DNA of 64,000 nt from Symbiodinium natans. Taxonomy: Eukaryota; Sar; Dinophyceae; Suessiales; Symbiodiniaceae. The stretch is from assembly GCA_905221605.1 (NCBI GenBank), contig CAJNDS010002474.1, forward strand, positions 40,001 through 104,000, in the 5' to 3' direction. The first letter of the stretch is position 1, and each line of letters opens with the position of its first letter. This document shows, one piece after another, positions 43,667-57,400 of the stretch. The notes beneath the pieces were generated by a model. The model was not told the origin of the DNA. It was given only the letters and a program-made list of their open reading frames with translations, and ran no database searches. The position numbers and the translations under genes were made by a program.

Positions 43667-43982
43667 TGTCACTGCCGCCGCCGCCACCGCCGCCGCCGCC
43701 GTCGTCGTCGTCGTGGTCGTGGTCGTGGTCGCCGTCGCCGCCGTCGTCGCCGTCGTCGTCGTCGCCGTCGTGGTCGCCGTCGCCGTCGCCGTCGCGGTCG
43801 TCGTCGCCGTCGTGATCGTCGTCGTGTTCCTCGTCGTGGTTCTCGTCGTGGTTTTTCATCCTTGTCCTCGTCCTCGTCGTCCTCGTCCTCGTCCTCGTCC
43901 TTGTCCTCCTCGTCCTCGTCCTCTTCGTCGTCCTCGTCGTCCTCGTCCTCGTCCTCGTCGTCGTCCTCCTCGTCGTCGTCAT
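43552..43982. repeat. CGT / CCG / CCTCGT trinucleotide-based array, right
   Basis: It opens with GTCGTCGCGCGGTCGTCGTC as in the left array, then about 70 bases of pure (CGT)n, then CCGCCGCC and CGTGGTCGTGG, and ends as CCTCGTCCTCGT. Homopolymer frames result (Arg, Val or Ser on plus; Asp or Thr-Arg on minus, up to 224 codons). They are not called as genes. Confidence 0.93.
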
Positions 43983-43999
43983 GGTGGCAATAATTGCGT

Positions 44000-46900
44000 A
44001 GGAGGAGTCGTAGCAATGGAAATAGCAACCATGAACATTAGCCGAAGCACCAACAGCAATTGCAATCGTTATCGTAAGAAATCACGGCTTAGTCATGGCT
44101 TAACCAGTGGCAACATCTTCGTTCCTTATCAGAACAACTGGCTTTCATTCAGTTCGAGTATTGCCCTAAGGAAAGCTGACCCACACCATGCAAGACTTTG
44201 CAAGAAGCTAGGCTAAAATTCATGCGATGACCCCTTAAAAAACAACATGCAACTGACAAGGCACTCGATCTCTTGAAAGAACTGCTTGGAGTTTTCATCC
44301 TCGGCTTTTGGAGCTGTAGTTTGGTGGTGGCTTTCCTGCGGATTTGTGGTTTTATGACAGTTGAGTGATTCGGAGTGCATCATTGGGTTGCGAGTATGAG
44401 CGACACGATGAGTGTTGTGAGGTTTTACAGTTCTAAGTTTCGTCCTTGAGTTTGAGGTCTCGCAGGGACCGGTTCAAGGGTTCAGGGACAGCTGCAGCCA
44501 CGGCAACTCATCTTAGACTACTCTCATGCAGACCATCTTCCTGCATGTCCTACTTGAAATATTTACTGGTCGTACAGCCTTGCAGCTGCGAAAGGGCTGG
44601 CACACCTCCAAGCGCCACTCCCACATCTTTACGCCCTGGACCTCCCCACGTTGTCACATGCCTAAGCTCCAGAAAACAACCCAGCCCTGAGGCAAAACAA
44701 CAGAACTGGGAGTTGGAATTGAGGGATTGAGGTTCAGTATGGCTTGGAGTTCAATGGGCGTTGTGAATTTACAAGGGTTTCCTCTTTGTGGATCAACCGG
44801 TCTGAGGCGAGATAACTTTATTTTGTACGATTTTGCTGCTGAGGTATCACCCTGAGCGCAAGGCAACAATGATGCTTTTCTTCTTGAAGTTTTCCTGATG
44901 CAGGGCATGTGGTGCAATGAAACCGCACTTGTGCAAGGCCTGTGTTAACCTGGCAGGACAACCTGGAGCTTAAGCAGTCGCGACCCTTGGAACACTTAAA
45001 CCACGTAAGCCACGTGGTCCCAACCAAACAAACTGTGCAGAACAAACGTGGATTGCGGGCAGTCGGTCGGTCTTCGCGCGCATGTCTGAAGGCCACAACA
45101 TCCCAGACACATACAACCGGTGTCTCACACAGGGCAGAAGGACATCATAAACTATTTTCCATTCTTTGCCATATCTGGCCGATGCTTGTGCAGTTAGGAC
45201 AAGGGCAGACACAAATTCCTGATTGGGTCAAAAAAAGCTTGAAGCATTCCGGACGAAAGCCACGGCCTCCAGGCCCAGCCGGATGGAGAGTGCCTGGTCC
45301 AAAGCCTGTTCCCACGTCATCCCACGCCTTGGAACAGGAAGGAGTATAGACATGGGCGGTGTTCGATCCGTGTGTGAGGGCGCGTGGCCCAGGGAGAAAT
45401 CGTCTGCATGCTAGGGGCCCGTCTTGGGAGTCGTTGCTTTCAAAGTCTCGGACGTTGGGAAGTTTTGGGTTTTAAGCTGGCTGGTTGAAACCGTGAGTTT
45501 GATGCAATAAGTAGGTTGAGCGAGAATGAGGGCTTGGGTGTGCTGGCAGGCTTTTTGAGGGAGTTGGGGAGTCGGCGCAACTTGCAGGAAGGGAGCTCGG
45601 CCGGTGTTGAACCTTAAGCTTGCCAAAGCACCTCCCAGTCTCCTGAGCTGGAGTTGCAGTTGCAGTCGCCGTGCGAACACTCAATTTCCCCGCGCCTATA
45701 ATTAATCGGCCTCAAATCCCAAAAATGGAAAAATCCCTGACGCTCTAGGCTCTCAGGGCTTCCCGGTGGGCAATCTGAGCGTGCAACTCCAGTGACATGC
45801 ACAAAGGACGGTCCTGGCGTCACTGTACGCGCGTTGATGGAGGGTTTAGGTTTAGGCCTTCGGGGTTTAGGGTTTCATGATATTGGCCTTGCAGCGTAGA
45901 CAGGTTTCAGGAGGGGTTCTGGGGTTTAATCCCTGGACCACGCGTCGGAGTGCATCATCATGCATCTACAAGCTGGGATATGAACGACATGGTGACCATT
46001 ATGGTCTATGGTCACTTTGGCTGCCTGTGAGCATGCAGAATCTTGCGTCGGCTCAGCTTCAGCCCTTACCGGCTGAAGCTGAAAACCCTTCCACAGTTCT
46101 TGCAGGTGGCCTGGGGCAATGGAGACAAAGAACATGTTGGGTTTTGAAAAAAACTAAATACAAGATTGGGGCATGAAGCCTCGGCTCGTTCCCCGAAATC
46201 CACCGCACACGAGCAACACACGGATTTGAATGTTGGGCGGCCGGTTGTGAACCTCGAGCCCAGAACTCCAGGCTCTAAAGCCTAGTTGGACTCAGGCTGT
46301 GTGGACTGCATGATTCCGTCCCTCGGGTTTTAGACATGTTTTGCTGGGGCTACCCGCCCGAAACACTGAACGAATCCTAGCTCCCTGAACCTCTACGACC
46401 AGGCCCACCCACCTTACTCTTGGTGACGAGGAGGTGCGTAACTCCCAGGATCTCTGTAACAAGCCAAACCTCCCATGCACAGCTGCTGCGGATCTGCTTT
46501 GCGCAAGATGATTCTGAGTGGGGCTTCAGGAGCCTTGTTGGTGACTTGAAACGATTTCTCTGCTTCGGGACTTTGGCTTTGGGGTGAGAATCGAGATTGA
46601 GGGACTTTTGTGAGTTCATGGCATGCTGCCATCTTTCCCATTTGCAGGAATGTCTGCAGCTTCATGACCCATGTGAGCCCCAAAGCACAAACTGGCCTGA
46701 ACAGCAAAAAACCTCCAAACTGTACAGAAACTGGATGACATGAGAACACACGCCTCGGACCCCAAACCCTGTGAAGGGATCTAGAAAGAATTCAGACACA
46801 GAAGCCTGGAAGCCTTTCAGGGAATAATGTTAGGGCCTCGCTTCCGTTTGCAGGATGTCAAGTGAGGGGAGTGGTAATCCAGTTTGACAAGGCAATGTCA

Positions 46901-49900
46901 TATGGTCGAGTCAGAGCGGTGGCTGAACAACCTCGGTAGGTGTAGCTTCTACAGGCTTATGCAGCTGCACCTATCTGAAATAAATTATGCTGAGTGGTTT
47001 CCGTGTAAAGAAAGCAGGCTTCTGGAGGGATTGACCTTGATCACGCGGAGGTGGCGAATCAGCTCGCCCTTGATGACTCGCAGCGTAGATGCCTAACAGC
47101 GTGGGCTCTACATGGCCCTGCACGAGCGTTGCCCTTCGCGTCAAACTACAGCATGAAAATCATCACCTTCACCATTGGGCCCTCGGAGCCCCGAGACTGT
47201 AGTACCATGCCCATCCCAAAGCAATGCCCAGTACTCCAAGGAATGCAGGAAAGCAGAATATCAGAGCTGAAGAGCCTCAGGCGTGGAGTGCTACTTCAGG
47301 TTTGGCGACTGGCACCACCCTCTGACTCTGGATCCAGAACACAAGAAGGCTCGCAAGCACAGATACGTAGAAAGCGGATACAACACCATCTGGGACAGCA
47401 AAAACGGCACCTGGTACAGGAAACGTGTTTCGTAGCCCAGGGTTCGGGTTTGAAGTTTTCAGAAATATTTACAACATTATGGATAAAACATGATAAAACA
47501 ATAGCTTAATCTTCTGAGTTCCAGGAATCCCTACTGCAAACTCATCTCTGCGCACGCCATGTGCCTGCGTCTCGAAGACCTCTGTCAGCAAGTCCGCAAA
47601 CGATCCATGGGGCCACTGGTCCAGTTTGATGTTGTTGTCCTGCGTGATCTGCCCCCAAAGCCTCCCCAATCCCAAATCTTCTAAGTTCTGAAAACCGCAC
47701 TTTGAATTTCTGGAGTGTTTCTGGAGGGTTTGAGTAGAAGAGGGATGAGATGTTTAGGAGACAACATGTAAATAACAAGCGCAATGGACCGTGACACCTG
47801 TGAGGCCCAGCTGTAGAGTACCGCAACAAAACCGTGATCCGTGCTGCCCTATGCCCCTGCCTCAAAGTAAACCGGCCACCTTCGATTCTCTTTGGGCTTT
47901 ATAGAGGTTTTTTCGCCGGGTTCGAAGACTAGGTGAGTTGGATTTCGCGTCTTGTTCAGGAAGATCGGCTGCCAAGTGTGTAAACATCCCATTATCCCAA
48001 ACCCTAGCCCGGATTTGGGGCTTCGGATATTCAGGGAAATTCAGGGCATTCAGGGCTTTGGGCTGCGGGCTGTAGGATTGCGCTTGTGAGGTTTCAAGAT
48101 CGAGCTGTGGTTCGAGGCTGGGAGCGGCTTAGGGGGAGAAGGCTTTCAGGTGGCAAAAGAAGCAGCTTAAGCAACTTGGGTCCTGCAGAAGTTTGGTCAA
48201 GACCTCGCTGTTGGTGCTCTGCATGCCAGCCTTCCACAAGGAGCATGTTGTTGAGACCCTAAGGCCGCCAAGGCCCAAACCCGACTCGGACATCCCTGAC
48301 TACCCCCAACTGCTATGCTGCTACATTTACACGGTGTTCCTCGCCCTCCCGGTGTTTGGCAAGAGCCGTTTCGTGTTCTTCCTTTCGCTACTGCCGAAAG
48401 ATCTGTGCACTTCGCATTCCGCTTCGCTTCCAAGACGCTGCATTGAGTTTCCCCCACTTCAACATAAAACCTGTTTGAAAACCTTGTCAACCACCTTAGG
48501 ATTCTGCAGAACCCTGTCACACCCGGTTGTTGTCAGGCCTCTGCGCTGACCCAGGCCCAGTGGCTACGATCATTTGCCGCAAAGGTGCACCTTGAGTTCA
48601 GGGGTTTAGGTGTATTCTGAGTTGTGTAGGCTGGCTTGGCATTCTGAAGCCTTCAACGCGGGCCTTATCCTATTTTGCATGTAGCTATGTTGCTCTTGGT
48701 TGGCCTTCAGTGCTAATGGACGACTTTCAGGGTTTATCAACGCCCGACCATTGACGAAGACTGGCTCCCAACACCCTGCATAGGAACCGACTAAAACTTA
48801 ACAGCAGCACCAAAACGCTGTTGTATCTGTTTGCGATATTCCACACCACGTAGTGTTAGCCATCTGTAACATGCGCGCGCAAATCGTTGACGGGCGTGGA
48901 AGTTGTATGAAAAGCACTTCCCTGTTTCTGGAAACAGGCTCGGGGGGTGTCGTAGTCCATTAACCCCAGTACCAACAAGCAGTTAACCAATTAACCCGCT
49001 CGCTTTGGCTCTATCATGGTTAGCCCCGAACGCATTGATATCCAGTGGATATGTGTGAATCATTCGGCCAATGGCCTGGATGCAAGTGACTGGGTTAGCC
49101 CATGTAATCGGTCAACCCAACCATAAGGCCAACAGAAGTTGGAGCGATGTGTTAGCGGGTGTACCGAATCACGGAAGGTTAAGCAGATTTGGAAGTAGTG
49201 GCCAGTGCCATTCCTCGCACGTCTGACAGCTACCATAGCAGTAGCACAGCGGAACAATGGCGCTTGGCTTGACCCCCTCGGGCGCTACGGGGACTCTGCG
49301 TGGGCGGAGTGGCAGGAATGCCCACGCGCGTAAGTGTTGAAGCACTTTGGGGGCCCAAGATCACGACAGAGAAAGACCAAGGACGGGCAAACTTCAGGGG
49401 CCTCAAGCGCCTGAAGGTAGAAACCAAGGAGCGTCATTGCTCAGAACCTACAGCGAAAGAAACCCACTCAGAGACTTCTGTGGTTCCGGGCATGGTCGGC
49501 AAACCCAGGCCGCGAAGCTCGGGGCCTTCGTTTTTTGCAGCTTTGAGGGGCTGAGGCTTTCGATATCTCCCAGGATCTCAAAAAACGATCGGGCCCAGAA
49601 AAGTCGCTAATGAAGCCTTTCAGGAGGCTTTATGGCCTCGAGCCTGTGCAGATTTCAAGAGTGGAGGGTTCGGCACTGGGACTTGAGGACAATTGCTTTG
49701 CAGAACTTTGGAGGCAGAGGCGAGGCTGGGGCTTCAATATGTGGGGTGTTAGGTACTGTTAGGTTTCTCAAGGTCAAGTGTGCTTCTCAGAATTTCCGAC
49801 ACCCATCGAAACCCCAAATCCAAAACTTCCCAAAAAGCCCTGCACAACGAATCCGATTCCCAAAAACACGGGGCGGCACGGGTGCCGTGCTCTGAAAGTC

Positions 49901-51180
49901 CCGAGACATCTGTTGCAGCTCAGCTTGGGGCGCTCGGGGTTGGCCACGCGGATGCGCACCCTGGCATTGAGGTCTCGTAGGATTCTGAGGCTTTGGATTC
50001 AGCGCAGTGGTCTTTGGGTTTTGCATGTTCTGCCGCAGGGAGCACTTCTGAGCTCCAAGCAGAAACGCCCCCAAACCTCGAAACTATGCCCGTTGTCTCA
50101 AGCAGCTCCTGCACTTGGAAGGCCTTGGGGCTTTGTGTCGTTTGATTGATTTTGAAAGCTACTGTAAAAGGATTCAACCGATTTTGACACTAGTCAACCC
50201 TAAACCCAAGCCCTGAGCCCGAAAACAACACTAACACAACCGAGAGGCCTGAAACTCAAACTCAAGTCACAGACTTGGGAGGGCTGGCTTAGATCTCTCG
50301 AGGGTTTGAGCAGCACGCGGAAGCAGGCCGGCAGCTCTTGTGAATCCTGTATGTTGTCTGCATCAGCGGCAGCGAGCGCGCCAGTTTCTTGGCAAGCACG
50401 GAGCTTTTGGTGACGTGTTTGGGGAGAAGGGTCAAGACTTAGGGATCGGGCATGAAGGACTGTGTTGACGACTGCAGATGGGAGGAATCGTTCAGGTGCA
50501 ACAGATGCAGTAGGTTTCTTCGAGGGAGGCAGGAAGCATTTCTGCTTGAAAACTCGTGACATCACTGAAGTTTACTGAAGTCCAAGCTTTCAACCGAAGC
50601 GCCGAAGCCCTGGAAATCCTGAAATACCGAGAGCTCAGGGGAGCCAGAATTCAGTCCGAAAGTTTGTGGCCCGGGTCGAGTGGGTCTAGTGCTTACAGCG
50701 GCGGCTTCATGTGGATGTTTCGAAGCATCGTACACGTAGACATTCACAGGGTTGTGCAGGCTAAGTAAGGGCTTAAGGTTTAAGACCCAGGGGTTTTTCA
50801 GTCCAGCCGCACGCTCTTCGCGAAACCAATTTGCCTCCAAACAAAGGAATGGGCTTCAGTGCCTATCTTAGGGGACTTCCATCTACCACATCAATTCTTC
50901 TCGTTTATACGAAGAGCTACGCATGACAATGCGAAACATGAAGTCTCTGCTGGGCTTGGCAAAATTCTTGGCGCAGTGATCCACAGAAAGACGCAGGAAC
51001 GCTTTTATTGTAAGGGCATGTTTATGCTTTTGGGGCAGTGCGTGGGCATGTGTTCGTTGACAGGGCCAGCAAAGAAAAGACAAGTCGGCGTAGGGAAAGA
51101 CCCATGACTGCAAATTCCTCGAAGTGCGACCGATGCAGTTGCAGTGCACGACTCAAAGTGTGAAGGAAGGCCAAGAAGGT
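44000..51180. other. 7 kb gene-poor, heptamer-rich DNA
   Basis: No supported gene. The longest frame (47051-47509, plus, 152 codons) starts at GTG and has its first ATG near codon 35; it shows no domain. Heptamer-like clusters include GGAGGGTTTAGGTTTAGGCC with GGGGTTTAGGGTTTC at 45840-45874, and GGGCTTCGG/GGGCATTCAGGG-type runs near 48020-48060. Confidence 0.5.
45840..45874. repeat. Interstitial TTTAGGG-like cluster
   Basis: GAGGGTTTAGGTTTAGGCCT then TCGGGGTTTAGGGTTTC: four to five TTTAGGG or TTTAGG units in plus orientation with interruptions. Confidence 0.7.
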
Positions 51181-51195
51181 ATGGATGCACCTACA

Positions 51196-52826
<1,631 letters not shown>

Positions 52827-54376
52827 CCCAAAGCGTTACCGAGAGAAGGCGGCATTGAAGAGTGGTTGCCTGGCAACCTTACCCTCACGAAGCACGCCAG
52901 CTTTGGCAGCGCGACGGAGGTACGGGGCAGGACTGGCTGTAGGGCCAGCCTGTGACGTCCGAAGAGAACTTGTGTGCTAAGTTGCACGAGCTGAAAGTGA
53001 GGTGGCAAATAGGTTGGATCGCAAAGGCAAGCCCAGCCACAAAGCGCACGAAACCTCACCCGCAACGGTGATCCGCCAAAAAAAAAGTAAGCACACCTAA
53101 AGCTTGGTGTCGTGTGTGTGTGTGTACTCCATCTGTCGTGCACGCGTGCGCGTGCGATGCACGCAATCTTAGGCATATCTTGTCCGATGTTGGCACTCCT
53201 ACCCATCTTGCGGATGACCATGTTGGTTCTTCTTGGCCTCCCCTTTATTGAAGCTTTCTTTTGAGCTTGCTCTGGAGTCCTGCACCCTTGCAATCGACCT
53301 TGGTGCATACCTCCAGCATAGGTTTTTCTATGTCTATGGCTATGTCTGGTCATCGTACACTTTGGCTGGCTTGTGTGGGCGAAGCCGGGCCCAAGCATAG
53401 TCAATTCCAACCTTTGACTTCAAGAACGCGACGAAGCTTGACCAAACAAAAACCGGAGCACAAGCCATCCAGTGTACGCGACGAGCTCAGCAGGAGCCGA
53501 CATTTCACATCCATAGCCGAAAACCGACAGGAACAAGGTGAGCACTTTGTGCACGACAGCAGGGGTCATCCATTCGGGCGGAATAAGCACAGAAGGCACC
53601 CAGCCGACGTGGAGCTGGTTGCGCAAAGCAGGCGGAAAGCAGCATTGTGAAAAAGTCGGACGATGCGAAGTGACCACTTCACGGAGAGCAGAAACCAAAA
53701 CTAGGCCCCAGCGGCCGGCACAGCCGAAGTAGAAGGACATGTGAAGGACATGTGAAGGACATGCTGTGCGGCATCCGACCGCTGCACGAGGGCCGAGAAT
53801 GGCAACCAGACCCTCCTACAATCCGAAGCAAGGAATCGACAAGTGGCGGCGCGCGAGAAATCACGACTCTCTTAGTCTTTAGAAGAGAACCAAAAGCTGT
53901 GGACCATCTGCGGCCTCGATCGGCAGAAGCTCTTCCTGAATGTCTCGCGACAGCCCAAACCTCGAGGCTTGCAGGCTCTTACGGGTTGCTGCTAAAGGGC
54001 ATTGTTGGCTATTCCTGCTTTGAGATGCTCATGGGTCGTTGCATCCCTCCACTCGATTTCCAACCTTGACAAAGGTCTCTGGGCCTCTGGCCTCTGGGAT
54101 CCAAACATTCTATGTCGGAGGAAGCAGCAGAGAGGACAATATTTGGAACCCACGCGCTGTGCTCATTTAGACCTCACAGCGATGGCGATATTCAACCTGC
54201 GGGCGCAGCCTGTCGTTCATCTCCACTCGCAAGGTTTCCTTCCACGCGCAGCCTCGGGCGCAGATATGCGTTAAACAATGTTCAATTCGGCTTCGGACAG
54301 AGGGGGAACTTTGTTATTATATTGGTTGAAGGCTGGGAAGCATTTCAGAGACCAGTTGACTTTCACCGAGGCAGCT
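52827..54376. other. Non-coding stretch with small repeats
   Basis: No supported gene. It holds an alternating GTGTGTGTGTGT and CGTGCACGCGTGCGCGTGCG tract at 53110-53162, and an 11-bp unit GAAGGACATGT repeated three times at 53732-53764. Confidence 0.5.
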
Positions 54377-54405
54377 CCCCCCCCCCCCCGCCCCGCCCCC
54401 CCCCC

Positions 54406-54454
<49 letters not shown>
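54377..54454. repeat. Poly-C tract, 78 bp
   Basis: Almost pure C with two G and one A near the left end. It could form i-motif or (minus strand) G-quadruplex structures. The exact length is likely unreliable in any assembly. The frame through it (polyproline) is not called. Confidence 0.95.
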
Positions 54455-57400
54455 TGCCCATCTACGAATCAACACTTGAAGCCCATCTCCATACCTCCTC
54501 GATTTGCCCCAAATATGACTTTGGAAGGACCCTGTGGCTGTTAATACTGTTGCCGTCCCAAGCCTGGTGGCCTCCCAAACCCTCGCCCACGGGGGTCCCT
54601 GCCGTCCGGGATCGTGACTTCGATGCCCTGCTGGGCGTGGTTCATCCTCCGCAGAGATCCGATGCGGCTGGGTTGAGGATTTAGCATTGAATCAAAAGAA
54701 TGCCTAAACGAGCATTGGGTTTAGGGAGTTTTTGCGCCTCCCATGTAGTTGTCTGGTCCGATTTTGGCAGTTCGGGGATAAGGATTCACAGTGCTTAGGA
54801 CCTTGGATTGAATGAAGGAGTTCGAACCTGACAAACCTGATGGAAAACGGCCAGTCTTGGATCTCATGGCTTAGACAGGCCTTGGTAGCCGTTCGAACCT
54901 CGAAGCCCCCTTCAGATGCTGAGCATAGGGCAAGAGTGGGTGTGACCTCGCCCGTGCCCTCAACAAGCAGCTGATCTCCAAAAAACCGATTCGCTTTGAA
55001 AGCAAAGCCCCCAAAACCAGCCCAACATCCAGGACCTGACCATTGCTTCCCAACCAGCGCTGCACCAAGAGTCCTTGGGTCTCGACGGACGTCCGTGGCA
55101 TTCCGAATGGCTAAATCCTGCAGCCCACTGGTGTAAGCATTTCACGACTGTCGAGCCAGAAGGGCAGGAAGTTTTGCAGGGTTTTCGGGCTTTGCCCCTG
55201 CGCCCTGAGTAGGTGACCATAGGTTAGCTTCGTCGCAGCAAGTGCCCTGCCTGCTGTCCCAATTAATATTCCATGTTCAAGGTTCAACTAACTAAGGCTT
55301 CCGGGTTCAGCTGTAAGTCTGTCAGATCATGTAAGACTGTAGTGTCAGATCTTGAAGGGCTTCAGAACAACCACCCGAAGTTTTCGATTGCCAGCACCTT
55401 CAATGAACATCCCACATGGCAGCCGTTCGGATTTGAGCCTGTGTGCCGGAATCCGGGCCGGGGACTCGTGTGAAAACCCTTTGAAGACTCAGGCGTTGAA
55501 CCTGTTGTTCGACCATCGTCGTTTCACTGCTGTCGAACTTGATCATCGATGGTAATCGCCGGAGAAAACATCATGATGTCGACTGGTGATGGGCTGATGG
55601 GAGTGTGTTCGTGCAGCAGGGTAGGGGGATCCTGTAGCCCTGTGTAATTGTACTGTACTTTTGTACTGTGCTTGTACTGCACTTGTACTGGGAAACCGAT
55701 GTCTACCCATTTTTACCAACATGTTCGGGAATGGAGCTTCTCAAGAAGCGCAGCCGCATCATGACTATGGGAAGAGTTACGCAGCTACATCTCGTACATG
55801 CTAATGCCAGAGCCGTGCGCCCCACACTTAACGCTGGGGTAGATGCATCTGGTCCAGGCCTTGCCCTCCGGCGACTTTGCTACCACGATGACGATGACCT
55901 TTGACTTCAGGGCTTTATGTTCAGCAGGCTGCGGACAACACCGAAGCTCTAAGGGCCCTAAAACCCCAAAATGAGAAAAGTTCGTTGAGGAGGGCCTTAC
56001 GGGCTACATTGTAGTGTCAAGTCCGTACACGAAATGGTGATATGCAGCATAAACATCGGTGCTTTTTTCGTGCTTGCAAGGGGGAAGAACGCTGGAACGT
56101 CAAAAATCTTTGTGCCGTAGAATGTACAAACGAGCAAGTGCGCTGTAAAAGGCAGCGTTTTTGGCATGTTTGAGAAAGGCTTGGATGTGTGGCACAGGGT
56201 GACCTCTTGATTGGTGCGCTCGTGCGCCTTAATTTGCCAGCATGCACACAAGAGGCATTGTCGGCAGCATCTGCTTCTAGCTTATCTAAGCAAGCCGATC
56301 TGAGAAGGGGCCCTGGCCCGTTCGACACGGCGCTCCAGGCAGCCGTTCACTTCGAAAAGTTGACTCGCCTTCTCCTGTGTCAGGCTTTGGCTTAGCAGAA
56401 GTGCGCAGAGAATGCTGTGCTTTCGGGAGCTTCTTTCTTAGGGGGTTTCTACGAACCATCTAGGAAATTTAGGGCTTGGAGGTTTCCAAAGCAGTGCAAG
56501 GTACAGACATTCGGAGGCTTTGGCGTTGGGGGTTGGAGGCGAAGGGGTTCGAAGGATGCGCGATGCGGAATTCCACAGTCTGAACCCCAAATTTTAGAAC
56601 CCCAGATCTGAGTCTTCAACCTTCGGAAAACTCCTACACCACATCCTCCACTGGAATCAGGCGGAAAACCCTGCGCTCGTCGCCCCATGCCCCAACCTCT
56701 AGAGTTCCAGCTGGACTCCAACCTGAATCCTCGCACCAATCCTAAGAACTGAACGAACTCAAAGCAAACTCAAAGCCAAGTCGACTGAAATTGTGTACTT
56801 TTGTGAGGGTGGCACGCACCTGTATGACCTCCTGGTGGAAAGTTGCAAGGCTCTTCACCTGACAACTTAGGGTCAGGGTTTCAGGGCTGGGGCTGGGGTT
56901 TGAGACAAGGTTTGTATGGGTTAACGTCGGGATCCAGATGCTGTCTGGCTACCAAAACTGCCCCAACACACACTGGAAAACCCCATAATTCCTGCAAACA
57001 CTTCGCGGAAAAGGTTTTTGTAAGGGTGGAAGCTCGGGCTATGGACTCCGTACAGGTCGTACAAATCGCCCTTTGACCTTACAAGGCTGTGGCAGCCATG
57101 CCTCGCCACGGCCGAGGCGGTCGATATCAACACCATAGCGTTCCAACCTTAATCAAGCTGCATGCATTGGACTTGCGATGTCAATAACTAACCTTTATGC
57201 GGTTTACAAGAGATTCGCAGGTGAGGATTCTCAGGCCCTCATAATGTGGGGTCTCAGTGACTTTCGGAATGCAATGATGTTTATAAAAGCTCAGCGTACA
57301 TTTGAGGGCTTTCGCTTGTGCATGCTATTTTTTGCCTTCGGGCAAAAAGGTGGCTGAAGCCCTGTGTGCTTCTGAGTGCTTTTTCAGAAGCTTCCAGGCT

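Noticed and set aside
43520-44216. Poly-Arg/Val/Ser and poly-Asp frames
   Set aside because: Trinucleotide-array artefacts present in every frame on both strands.
54815-54905. GTTCGAACCT words resembling a tRNA T-arm
   Set aside because: No matching acceptor, D or anticodon arms at tRNA spacing. I found no tRNA or rRNA elsewhere either.
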